From positions 1 to 64,000 of IMG/VR virus record IMGVR_UViG_3300046512_000357: DNA of 64,000 nt; one strand, 5' to 3'. Within the stretch, counting starts at the first letter, position 1. Each line of letters starts with the position of its first letter. The position numbers were made by a program, and so were the translations under genes. This DNA comes from a virus. Below, piece by piece: positions 56,552-64,000 of the stretch. Below the pieces are notes generated by a model. The model made no database searches. It saw nothing but the letters and a program-made list of their open reading frames with translations, and was not told the origin of the DNA.

Positions 56552-58062
56552 TCCTGATCGAACTGACGGCTGGGGTCGATGCAGCCGGAACGCTGCGTAC
56601 GTTCTACGTGTCCACCGACAGGTTCGCGACCGAACCTAGCGACTCGCCGGCCGACACGAGCTTCCTTCCATGCGTGGCCGATCCCGGATCCATCGGACTG
56701 CATGCATTCTCCGACGGCCGGACCAGCGGCCGCACGAAGCTGGAAGTCGGCGAGATCACGCTGATCAACGTTGATGGAGAGCTGGACGACTGGGTGCGCT
56801 ATTCCTTCGATGGTCGTCCACTCACGATCCGCAGCGGCGTGGCCGGCCCGTATCCGTCGGCGTTCAAGACGGTCCTGGTCGCCACCGTTGACGGTGTCGA
56901 TACCACCTGGGATAAGGTCGTCATCCGTATAAAGGACAAACAGTTTCTATTCGATAAGCCGGTGCTGACCGCACTGTACGGCGGCGCCAACGTGCTGCCC
57001 AACGGCGTCGACGGCGCGGCGGACCTGAAGAGCAAGGCGAAGCCGCGCGCGGCGGGTGTCGTTTTCAACGTGTCGCCGCCGATGGTGAACACGTCGCGGC
57101 TGATTTTCGAGGTGGGCACCTGCAACGCGGTCGACCACGTCTATTCGAATGGCGCGGAGCTTACTGCCGGCGCGGTTTATATGTCCCAGGCGGATATGGA
57201 GGCGAACTCGCCTGCCTCCGGGTACTTCCGCGCCTGGCCGGCCGGCGGCTACTTCCGGATCGGATCGTACGACGCGCAGCAAATCACGGCCGACGTCACG
57301 CAAGGCGCCACTCCCGCGCAGCGAACTGTCGGGCAGGTGCTCGCGGCGCTGGCGGTGGCCGCCGGCATTCCCACTGCGGATATCGTGATGACCGACGTTT
57401 CTGCACTTGACGCGCTGAACGCCAGCCCGGTGGGAATCTGGTTGGACGACGACTCGACGACCTTCGCCAGTGCCATGGATCAAGTGGCCGCAAGCATCGG
57501 TGCATGGTATGGCTTCGACGGCAGCGGCATGCTGCGTATGGGGCAACTGACCGAGCCGGTTGGGCCACCGAAGGCGATCCTGGCCGAGTACGACATCCTC
57601 GATGGCATCGAACGGCGCGCGCCGGCCGACAACGGCATGCCGGCCTGGAGCGTCACGGTCAACCATACCCGCAACTACACCGTGCAGACGTCCGGGTTAG
57701 CCGGATCGGCGGCGACGCGCCAACCGTTTGTCAGCCAGGAGACGCGCGCTGCGAATGCTGTGGCGGCCACGATTAAAACGCAGTGGCTGCTGGCCAGCAC
57801 CATCACGGTCGACACGCTACTCACAACGCCGACGGCCGCAGACGCAGAGGCGGCGCGCCTGTTGGCGCTTTACAAGGTGCGGCGGGACATCTTTGAGATC
57901 CCGGTTGCGCTCTCCGTTCTGACCTCCACGGGCATTTGGCTGCTCGACGTGATCGGCGTGGACCACCCGCGCTTCCAGCTCAATACCGGCAGGCTGTTTC
58001 GCGTGATCGGCGTCGCGCTCGAGAACGGCAGCAATAAAGCAATTTTGACTATCTGGGGATGA
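56548..58062 (+). CDS. Tail-tip/baseplate hub-like protein
   Basis: A 504-residue protein directly after the tape measure (4-bp overlap). Beta-rich N-terminal domain (LRTFYVSTDRFATEP, GRTKLEVGEITLINVDGELDDW), middle hub-like region (TLTALYGGANVLPNGVDG-type) and a C terminus ending FQLNTGRLFRVIGVALENGSNKAILTIWG, as in phage proteins of the distal tail/hub. The family is inferred mainly from position. Confidence 0.75.
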   Translation: MILIELTAGVDAAGTLRTFYVSTDRFATEPSDSPADTSFLPCVADPGSIGLHAFSDGRTSGRTKLEVGEITLINVDGELDDWVRYSFDGRPLTIRSGVAGPYPSAFKTVLVATVDGVDTTWDKVVIRIKDKQFLFDKPVLTALYGGANVLPNGVDGAADLKSKAKPRAAGVVFNVSPPMVNTSRLIFEVGTCNAVDHVYSNGAELTAGAVYMSQADMEANSPASGYFRAWPAGGYFRIGSYDAQQITADVTQGATPAQRTVGQVLAALAVAAGIPTADIVMTDVSALDALNASPVGIWLDDDSTTFASAMDQVAASIGAWYGFDGSGMLRMGQLTEPVGPPKAILAEYDILDGIERRAPADNGMPAWSVTVNHTRNYTVQTSGLAGSAATRQPFVSQETRAANAVAATIKTQWLLASTITVDTLLTTPTAADAEAARLLALYKVRRDIFEIPVALSVLTSTGIWLLDVIGVDHPRFQLNTGRLFRVIGVALENGSNKAILTIWG

Positions 58063-58063
58063 A

Positions 58064-58921
58064 ATGAGTAACTGTATGCTGGGATTCCCAAACCGTGCCG
58101 ATATCGCCGTGCTGAGCGGCGGCGCCTGGTCGGCGAAGCTGCCGCTGACGAACTTGCTTGATCGGACAATCGGGCGCGTAGCTCGTACCACCAACACGGC
58201 GCCGTCAAGCTCGACCATCGTCATTGACCTAGGCAAAAGCACCAACGTGCGCGATGTGACACTGCGCAATCACAACCTCTCGCTTGCCAGCCGATACCGG
58301 GTGACGGCATCGACTGTGCCTGATTTCTCTGTGCTGACTTACGACTCTGGCTGGGGCGACGTCTGGCCAGAAGTTTATGCCTGGGGCACGCTGGAGTGGG
58401 AAGACGACAACTTCTGGTCTGGCAAATACACCGCCGAGGAGACACAGGGCTACACCACTCAGCTCGATCACATCCTACCGATGGCCAAGGCCCTACGCTA
58501 CTGGAAGATTGAGCTGAGCGACCCGACGAACCCGGCAGGGTACATCCAGGCGGGCAGGCTGTTCATCGGCCCGGTCTGGCAGCCAAAGCTGAACATGAGC
58601 TATGGCGCCTCCTTGGCGTGGGAGACGAGCACGACGGCACAGGCCGCGATCAGTGGCGCCGAATATTTCGACCGCCGCACGCCGTTCCGAGTGGCCCGTT
58701 TTTCGATTGACTGGATGGAGCAGGACGAAGCATTTTCCAAGGCGTTCGAGTTGCAGCGCCAAGCCGGCATCGATCAGGAAGTTCTCTTTATTCACGACGC
58801 CGACGATACCGTGCACGCCCTGCGCCGTCGATTCCTCGGCCGCCTGCGCACGCTCGGCCCAATTGAATACCCGTATTTCAACATAAACAAAGCCGCCTTT
58901 GAAGTGAAGGAACGTCTGTAA
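58064..58921 (+). CDS. Distal tail protein
   Basis: A 285-residue protein: SSSTIVIDLGKSTNVRDVTLRNHNLSLASRYRVTASTVPDF is a carbohydrate-binding (discoidin-like) jelly-roll pattern, followed by ALRYWKIELSDPTNPAGYIQAGRLFIGPVWQP. Common next to hub genes in siphoviruses. Confidence 0.78.
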   Translation: MSNCMLGFPNRADIAVLSGGAWSAKLPLTNLLDRTIGRVARTTNTAPSSSTIVIDLGKSTNVRDVTLRNHNLSLASRYRVTASTVPDFSVLTYDSGWGDVWPEVYAWGTLEWEDDNFWSGKYTAEETQGYTTQLDHILPMAKALRYWKIELSDPTNPAGYIQAGRLFIGPVWQPKLNMSYGASLAWETSTTAQAAISGAEYFDRRTPFRVARFSIDWMEQDEAFSKAFELQRQAGIDQEVLFIHDADDTVHALRRRFLGRLRTLGPIEYPYFNINKAAFEVKERL

Positions 58922-60234
58922 TGACCCAAGTGACTGTAAATGGCAATACCTATTCCGATGATGGCTCTTCGTCGAAGGACATGAATAACGGAGGCTTCCG
59001 CGAGCATCAACTGCCGATGATTGTCGACACGATGATCGACACGGCGGGGAAGGTCGCCGCAGCTGCTCACCAGGTGGAGCTTGCTGAAGCGGCCGCCGCC
59101 GCCGCAGCCACTGCTGCTTCGACAGCGGTATCGGGTCCGGGGTCCACTGGCAGCTCGACCACGTCGCTTACGATCTCCCTCGGCGTGCAGTCGCTCGTAA
59201 TTCAATCCGGCAAGACGTTATCGCCTGGCATGCCGTGCACGATCGCCAGTACTGCCTCGCCGCGCAACTGGATGAATGGCTCAATCGATTCCTATAACCC
59301 GGCCAACGGCGCGCTGCAGGTCAACGTCACCAACATCGGCGTCGTGACGCCTGGCGTTTACCCTACGCTGGCGGCCTGGTCCATCTCGCTTTCCGGCCCA
59401 GCTGCGGTGACTGGCGTGCTGAACGAATTGAAGGGCGGCGCCATCGTCAGCGCTGCCACGATCAATCTGGACTCGGCCACTGGCAACTACTTGCACCTGA
59501 CGCTGGGCACAGGACCTGTTACTGCGGTGACGTTGGCGCAAGGCGCGGAACGCGAGGTGACGTTGGATGGCGCGGTACCGTTTACGCACAGCGCGAACCT
59601 GCTGCTGCCAACTGACGCATCGATGCGAGGAATGGTGGGTGACGTCATTCGCTTTCGAGGAGAAGGGGGCGGTGTGGTGCGCGTTACCTCGTGGGTGCGC
59701 AAAAGCGGGAAGGCGCTGGTGCCTGGCTTCACAAACATTATCGTCGCGACAACTACGCAGAATGTCAATTTTCCTGAGGGAGTCGCATTCGCCGAGATAA
59801 CTATTCAGGACGGAGGATCGAGTGGCGCGACCTCTACCGGCGGCGTCTCGATGGGCGGGCGCGGCGGAGATTCCAGTGTGACGGTTGTTCCAGTCGATCC
59901 TGCCGTGACGTACCTGGCAACGCCGGGATCATACGGTAGCGGCCCGTTGGCCAACACCAACACGCCCTCCCAACCAGGTGGGCTGAGCTCTTTCAGCGGC
60001 GCAGGGATCACCACTGTTACCTCTGCAAATGGAGCGATCAAATTTAAAGGTGGTGATTCTCTGGTGTTTACGGTTCAGGGTGGCCTCGGGCAGGGCGCAG
60101 GCGGCTCCTCGCTATTCTCCGGTGCATCAAGCGTCAGCATGGCAACTGCAGGCTTTGGCGCCGGCGGGCGCGGCGTCAGTGTCGGTGAGCCGGGTGTGAG
60201 TGGCAAAGCGGGTGTCGTGGTCATTAAATACTAA
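58921..60234 (+). CDS. Tail fibre protein
   Basis: A 437-residue protein. N-terminal attachment region with a helix (AGKVAAAAHQVELAEAAAAAAATAA), beta repeats (SLTISLGVQSLVIQSGKTLSPGMPCTIASTASPRNWMNGSIDSYNPANGALQVNVTNIG) and a Gly/Ser-rich tip (GGRGGDSSVTVVPVDP, GAGGRGVSVGEPGVSGKAGVVVIKY). Probable receptor-binding fibre, overlapping the previous stop (TAATG). Confidence 0.8.
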   Translation: MTQVTVNGNTYSDDGSSSKDMNNGGFREHQLPMIVDTMIDTAGKVAAAAHQVELAEAAAAAAATAASTAVSGPGSTGSSTTSLTISLGVQSLVIQSGKTLSPGMPCTIASTASPRNWMNGSIDSYNPANGALQVNVTNIGVVTPGVYPTLAAWSISLSGPAAVTGVLNELKGGAIVSAATINLDSATGNYLHLTLGTGPVTAVTLAQGAEREVTLDGAVPFTHSANLLLPTDASMRGMVGDVIRFRGEGGGVVRVTSWVRKSGKALVPGFTNIIVATTTQNVNFPEGVAFAEITIQDGGSSGATSTGGVSMGGRGGDSSVTVVPVDPAVTYLATPGSYGSGPLANTNTPSQPGGLSSFSGAGITTVTSANGAIKFKGGDSLVFTVQGGLGQGAGGSSLFSGASSVSMATAGFGAGGRGVSVGEPGVSGKAGVVVIKY

Positions 60235-60245
60235 GTGAGGAAACA

Positions 60246-60644
60246 ATGAGAGCAGGTCAAGTAGAGAAAGGCCGTATCGTGAACATCATTGAAGTCGCAT
60301 CGCTCGATGCGTTTCCAGGGTTGGTCGATGCCACTGGTGTGAATATCGGAGATGCGTGGGTGAATGGCGGCCCGGTCGCTCCGTTGCCATTTCCGATTCC
60401 TCCGCAAAGCGTGCCAATGCTTAATGCCCATCTGGTGCTGATTTCGACAGGAAAGATGAAATTGCTGGTCGACCTGATTGGCGAGCTGCCCGACGCAGAC
60501 CGCTTCGAGGCGCAGGCCTACCTGAACCTCGCCCAGACCTGCAAACGCGACAACAAGTGGGTTGTGCAGCTGGGCGCCGCGCTCGGCTACGACCCCGCCG
60601 GCCTTGATCAGTTGTTCATCCAAGCCGCAGCCCTCAACCCATAA
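60246..60644 (+). CDS. Small tail-associated protein
   Basis: A 132-residue protein between fibre and lysis genes. The N terminus (VEKGRIVNIIEVASLDAFPGLVDATGVNIGDAWVNG) is shared with fibre-assembly-type proteins (short strand, IGD.W.NG). The second half is helical (LVDLIGELPDADRFEAQAYLNLAQTCKRDN). Confidence 0.7.
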   Translation: MRAGQVEKGRIVNIIEVASLDAFPGLVDATGVNIGDAWVNGGPVAPLPFPIPPQSVPMLNAHLVLISTGKMKLLVDLIGELPDADRFEAQAYLNLAQTCKRDNKWVVQLGAALGYDPAGLDQLFIQAAALNP

Positions 60645-60672
60645 GCCCAGCCGCCTCGGCGGATTCACTCCC

Positions 60673-61119
60673 ATGAAAGAAACTATGCCCGCACTCGAAA
60701 CAACTTCCGCCGCCGGCGGCGCGCTGATCAAAATCTTTGGCGCCCCGGTGCTGGCCGGCGCCGCCGCGACCGCGCTTGTGTTCCTGTTCATGTGGCCCAA
60801 GACGCTGCGAGAGGCGTTCCTCCGGCTGACCAGCACCATCGCCACCAGCGCGATCTTCGGCCCGTTCCTGGTCATGGCTGTGCACAGCTGGTGGCCCTCG
60901 CTGTTCGATTCGGCCAAAGCGGTCACCATCCTGTACGGCGGCGACCCAGCAATGGGCGTGCTGTTCGTGGCCGCGCCGGTGATGGTGGCCGCCGGCCTGC
61001 CGGCCTGGTGGCTGATCGGCGGCGTGATCCGCTGGCTGGACCGCCGTCGCGACAAGGACATCGGCGAAATGGTCCATGACGCCGCAGAGGTGGTCAAGGA
61101 TGCGCGAGGTGCGCTGTGA
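60673..61119 (+). CDS. Holin-like membrane protein
   Basis: A 148-residue protein with at least three membrane segments (IFGAPVLAGAAATALVFLFMW, TIATSAIFGPFLVMAVHSWW, AMGVLFVAAPVMVAAGLPAWWLIGGVI) and a charged C terminus (RRRDKDIGEMVHDAAEVVKD), directly ahead of the endolysin gene. Position and topology support a holin. Confidence 0.78.
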   Translation: MKETMPALETTSAAGGALIKIFGAPVLAGAAATALVFLFMWPKTLREAFLRLTSTIATSAIFGPFLVMAVHSWWPSLFDSAKAVTILYGGDPAMGVLFVAAPVMVAAGLPAWWLIGGVIRWLDRRRDKDIGEMVHDAAEVVKDARGAL

Positions 61120-61610
61120 TCGCCGCCAGCGCCAATTTGCGCGCTTTCCTGGATACCATAGCGTGGTCTGAGGGTACGTCGACCAGCCCCGCCACGCGAA
61201 ATAACGGCTACGACGTGATCGTCACCGGCGCCGACGGCCGTCCAGAGATTTTCGCCGATTATGGCGCTCACCCGTTCGCCGCCGGGCGTGCGCCGAAGCT
61301 CATCAACAGCGCCGGCCTGAAAAGCACTGCTTCCGGTCGGTACCAGCACATGCTGCGGGACTGGGCGCATTACCGCGATCAGCTGCTGCTGTCGGATTTT
61401 GGCCCAGCATCCCAAGATGCATGGGCAATCCAGTTGATCCGCGAACGTCGCGCGCTTCCGCTGATCGAGGCGGGCCGGTTCGCCGATGCGGTCGCCGCGG
61501 TCAGCAATTTGTGGGCTAGCCTGCCTGGGGCGAATTACGCCGGCCAGCCCATGCGCAAGATCGCGCAACTGACGAGCATCTACTCGGCGGCCGGCGGGAG
61601 GCTGGCGTGA
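61116..61610 (+). CDS. Lambda R-type endolysin (lytic transglycosylase)
   Basis: A 164-residue protein matching lambda gpR in length and motifs: LRAFLDTIAWSEGTST with the catalytic Glu, NNGYDVIVTGADGRPEIFADYGAHPF, STASGRYQHMLRDWAHYRDQL, FGPASQDAWAIQLIRE. Cleaves peptidoglycan glycan strands. Overlaps the holin by 4 bp. Confidence 0.92.
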   Translation: MIAASANLRAFLDTIAWSEGTSTSPATRNNGYDVIVTGADGRPEIFADYGAHPFAAGRAPKLINSAGLKSTASGRYQHMLRDWAHYRDQLLLSDFGPASQDAWAIQLIRERRALPLIEAGRFADAVAAVSNLWASLPGANYAGQPMRKIAQLTSIYSAAGGRLA

Positions 61611-62014
61611 GCGCGCTGGGCGACGTGGCGGCCGGCGCCGCCGGCGCGGTGGGCGGCCAGTTGTGGAAGGTGGCGGCATTGGTGCTGTTGGCATCCGTGC
61701 TGGCCGGTGGCGGCGCCGGCGGCGCGCTGTTGTGGTCGGCGTCCGCCGCACGCGACCAGGCGCTGGCTGATCTGAAGAAAGAGCAGGGCGTCACAGCGGA
61801 GCTGCGCGCCGGCGTGGTGGCGCAGAACACCGCGATCCTGGCGCAAGCCGACCGGGCGCGCGAGGCTGAAGCGCGAGGGCGCGCGGCGCAGGAAGCCGCC
61901 GCAGCGAATGGCCGGCGCTACGACCAGGCGCTGCAGCAGATCGCCGGCGCGCGGGCGACCAGCTGCGCAGACGCTATGCCATATGTGAATCAGCTTCTGG
62001 AGAAAGTGCGATGA
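61607..62014 (+). CDS. Rz: Inner-membrane spanin (Rz-like)
   Basis: A 135-residue protein with an N-terminal membrane anchor (WKVAALVLLASVLAGGGAGGALLW) and a periplasmic coiled coil (ADLKKEQGVTAELRAGVVAQNTAILAQADRAREAEARGRAAQE), the standard i-spanin layout, with 4-bp overlaps to endolysin and Rz1-like genes. Confidence 0.85.
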   Translation: MSALGDVAAGAAGAVGGQLWKVAALVLLASVLAGGGAGGALLWSASAARDQALADLKKEQGVTAELRAGVVAQNTAILAQADRAREAEARGRAAQEAAAANGRRYDQALQQIAGARATSCADAMPYVNQLLEKVR

Positions 62015-62301
62015 ACCTGCTGCGCCTGCATCACCTGCAGCTTTTCGCTGCACCTGCGGCTCTTGCCAGCGCCTGCATACTGGCCAGCTGCTCTGCTGCT
62101 CCGGTGCCCGCTGCGCAAATCGTCCAGGTGCCGGTGGCCGTGTCGTGTGTGCAGCGGCCGCCATTGCGCCCTGTGTACGAGTTTGATCAGCTGCCGGCTA
62201 CTGCCAGCGATGGCGACAAGATATTGGCGCTGGTACGCGATTGGGCGCGGTATCGGAAGTACGCTGGAGAGCTGGAGGCAGTAATTGAGGGCTGCAAGTA
62301 G
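62011..62301 (+). CDS. Rz1: Outer-membrane lipoprotein spanin (Rz1-like)
   Basis: A 96-residue protein with a lipoprotein signal ending in a lipobox (CILASC-S, Cys about residue 27) and a Pro-containing linker (VQRPPLRPVYEFDQLP). It would pair with the Rz-like protein to fuse the membranes at lysis. Last gene of the late operon. Confidence 0.84.
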   Translation: MNLLRLHHLQLFAAPAALASACILASCSAAPVPAAQIVQVPVAVSCVQRPPLRPVYEFDQLPATASDGDKILALVRDWARYRKYAGELEAVIEGCK

Positions 62302-62356
62302 TTAATCATATTTTTTTATTGCAGGATGAAGCTCGACATGGAATGCCCTTCACCAA

Positions 62357-63649
62357 TTATGGCTGCTTGGCTATCAATAATCGCTTTAACGTCTTATTAA
62401 TTGCGGGGTCGTGTATTCTTATTGTCCAGTCCGTTAAGTAGTCGAAGATATATCTGTAGCTTGTGCGATTCAAAATTATTCCGTTTTCAGGGTGTGATCC
62501 ATGTATAGATTTAAACAATCGTTCGAGATGTGGTCTCATCAAAATTTCCTCGAAATTCATTGGCTGAGGAAAGCCGACGTCAAATAGTGTGAAATGAGGA
62601 ACGCTATACCACGTGTCTAAGGCCGGGTCAAAGCACACACCAAAGTGGAACACTAGAATGGCTGGAATTTTGCTTCCGTCTATTTTCCACGACTCCAGAT
62701 TTCGACGAATCACATCCATTACGTTGTCATCCAACCATGCATGCAGTTGTTTTATATATTCGGTGCGACTTCCTCTAAATTCTTTATCTTGTGAAAGATT
62801 ATCTTTCGTAACATCTAATGCAATCAGCCCTATTTCTTTTCGTGCTAGGATTTGGTCGCGCGCTGATTTGATGTTGGCTTCGAGCCTTTTCACGCCAGAC
62901 CTTTTAACAGCTACATTGAATCTCAAAGGATAGTATTCACATTGCCAGTCAGGCTCTTCCGCAGTTACCATGCATCCGGCACCACGAAGTTTTGCTGCAA
63001 TAAAATGTTCAAAAAGGAAATTTCTTCCGTGCGTGGCTTTTTTCGGGTCAAGAGGAATAAAGCTGTCTTCATTTATAGCACGGATAAAAGACGGCGGCAT
63101 TTCGGTAAGACCTGTAGATGTATAGGTTATCGCGCGTAATTGCATTAAGTCCGTGTTGGCAAGAACGATCTTGTACTGATCAATTTCATTATCTAAAAAT
63201 TGTTCCGCTATAGTGCGCTTTATGGAGAAATATCTCCCATTTTTGTTGGGAACTATTTTCATCCTCTTAAGAAAATCGTCAATATCGACAAAAATCGGAT
63301 CTGACGAATCTAAATAGACAGAACTACCTTTAAACTCTGTTTGGTAATTTACACGATATCTCGGGTCATTTTTGGGATATCCGTTATCGGTGATCACTTG
63401 CGTCACTTCTAGAGGGCCTTCTCGTACGCCAAGCCGATGCAAAATTTCTAAAGTACCAGGTCTAAACACTTCGAATTGGGAGACACCATTCTCGCTCCAC
63501 GTGCAGTAAATTCCATTTCGTACACCCTCAAAAATATGATCCTCACCAAGTTCAAATGCCAGTACTTTCATCACAGGACCATTGGGGTCTCCAATTACTC
63601 GAACAAGATCACCATCGCGAGGGCGTCCATTTTCCAGTTCGAATCTCAT
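62357..63649 (-). CDS. Putative PD-(D/E)XK-type nuclease, cargo gene
   Basis: A 430-residue AT-rich gene at the right end, opposing the late operon. Residues about 205-285 (FLFEHFIAAKLRGAGCMVTAEEPDWQCEYYPLRFNVAVKRSGVKRLEANIKSARDQI) resemble a restriction-endonuclease fold: helix with Glu, then E-P-D, strand, and V-x-V-K-R. GLIALDVTKDN follows. Residues 1-200 (DGDLVRVIGDPNGPVMKVLAFELGEDHIFEGVRNGIYCTWSENGVSQFE) form a small beta domain and an unrecognised region. A phage-defence role is inferred from fold, position and base composition. Confidence 0.6.
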   Translation of the reverse strand: MRFELENGRPRDGDLVRVIGDPNGPVMKVLAFELGEDHIFEGVRNGIYCTWSENGVSQFEVFRPGTLEILHRLGVREGPLEVTQVITDNGYPKNDPRYRVNYQTEFKGSSVYLDSSDPIFVDIDDFLKRMKIVPNKNGRYFSIKRTIAEQFLDNEIDQYKIVLANTDLMQLRAITYTSTGLTEMPPSFIRAINEDSFIPLDPKKATHGRNFLFEHFIAAKLRGAGCMVTAEEPDWQCEYYPLRFNVAVKRSGVKRLEANIKSARDQILARKEIGLIALDVTKDNLSQDKEFRGSRTEYIKQLHAWLDDNVMDVIRRNLESWKIDGSKIPAILVFHFGVCFDPALDTWYSVPHFTLFDVGFPQPMNFEEILMRPHLERLFKSIHGSHPENGIILNRTSYRYIFDYLTDWTIRIHDPAINKTLKRLLIAKQP

Positions 63650-64000
63650 AACAATCCAATCTGCGTTGGTGGAACTGCTATTGCCGTGTCAGTTTTCTTG
63701 GCGCGCGGTGGCACTGGAAATTCCCAAGTGCGCATCTGTTCGGCAGGGTAGGGGCGCAAGAAGCTGCGCGCGTATTCGGGATCGGTGCAGTTCAGCCAGT
63801 CGTCCCACTCTGCCTGAGGCACGATTACCAGTGCGCGCTTCTCATCGCCCGGTTTGTGAAAACGCTTCATCAGCGGGTGCTCCTCCGCGTTGATCGTCAG
63901 TTGCGTGAACGAGTGCTCTGGACCAGCCTCACCATCCCATTCCCTCCACAGGCCGCCGACGGCGAACATCGACTGGTCAGCCATTCCGATGCCCCAGCGC
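63646..64000 (-). CDS. SRAP (YedK-like) protein, cut by window edge
   Basis: The visible 118 residues (from RWGIGMADQSMFAVGGLWREWD to the stop) match the C-terminal half of SOS-response-associated peptidase YedK/HMCES: FAVGGLWREW, SFTQLTINAEEHPLMKRFHK, RALVIVPQAEWDDWLN. The family crosslinks abasic sites in ssDNA through an N-terminal Cys, which lies outside the window. The following nuclease-like gene starts within its stop (4-bp overlap), so the two form one unit. Confidence 0.88.
   Translation of the reverse strand, partial: RWGIGMADQSMFAVGGLWREWDGEAGPEHSFTQLTINAEEHPLMKRFHKPGDEKRALVIVPQAEWDDWLNCTDPEYARSFLRPYPAEQMRTWEFPVPPRAKKTDTAIAVPPTQIGLL

Noticed and set aside
60231-61751. 506-codon minus-strand frame over holin and endolysin genes
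   Set aside because: Antisense to a complete lysis cassette; low-complexity Arg/Pro sequence.
1-64000. CRISPR arrays, rRNA, tRNA genes and insertion sequences
   Set aside because: Reading through the window showed no regular repeat-spacer array, no tRNA-like T-loop pattern outside coding genes and no transposase gene.

Overview
The window is almost entirely one temperate siphovirus-type prophage of about 62 kb in a GC-rich genome. Protein families (DUF4055 portal, DUF2280 small terminase, P22-fold coat, DUF6651-like scaffold, KTSC and DUF1376 proteins, DUF2939) and codon use suggest a betaproteobacterium of the Burkholderiales, probably Oxalobacteraceae (Massilia/Duganella/Janthinobacterium type). 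That host call is inference. The left end is the stop codon of a tyrosine integrase, so attL lies just outside. The right end runs into accessory genes and a cut-off SRAP (YedK-like) gene.

Layout. Positions 1-14.7 kb hold the leftward early operon: integrase, DUF4224 protein, MazG-like pyrophosphohydrolase, DUF5131 protein, an RdgC-FtsK-gamma fusion, NinB, KTSC protein, coiled-coil protein, YqaJ/lambda-type exonuclease, RecT annealase and many small genes overlapping by 4 bp. Positions 14.7-20.3 kb form the immunity region. Two promoters of the same design (TTGACT, 17 bp, TAATAT), each with two copies of an AGTC(C/G)GACT operator, face outward. Between them lie the LexA/CI-type repressor and lysogenic-conversion genes: RelA/SpoT-domain protein, inactive-looking papain-like protease, DUF2939, zinc ribbon and membrane proteins. 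Positions 20.3-33.2 kb hold the rightward early operon: Cro-like protein, KilA-N, HNH endonucleases, TGT-like protein, NinG, helicase-methyltransferase, DUF1376 initiator, DnaC-type loader and a zinc-finger Q-like protein. Positions 33.4-37.4 kb are a cargo zone with membrane, outer-membrane, response-regulator and duplicated small genes, plus a probable late promoter and leader terminator. Positions 37.4-62.3 kb are the late operon: packaging, capsid, connector, tail with a 1,732-residue tape measure, fibre, holin, endolysin and Rz/Rz1. Positions 62.36-64 kb hold a putative nuclease and SRAP cargo pair.

How it works together. In the lysogen the repressor (Ser/Lys protease domain, Ala-Gly cleavage site) should hold both early promoters and stimulate its own. 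SOS cleavage would release recombination functions leftward and replication functions rightward, then the Q-like protein would read through the late leader terminator. Five small genes facing against their operons, plus a sixth, start from the same extended -10 promoter; in five cases it overlaps the start codon of the neighbouring gene.

Signs of decay or remodelling: the large terminase is fused in frame to the portal with the ATPase/nuclease core and portal N terminus missing, so the phage is probably packaging-defective, and the major capsid protein carries an N-terminal Sec-signal-like extension.
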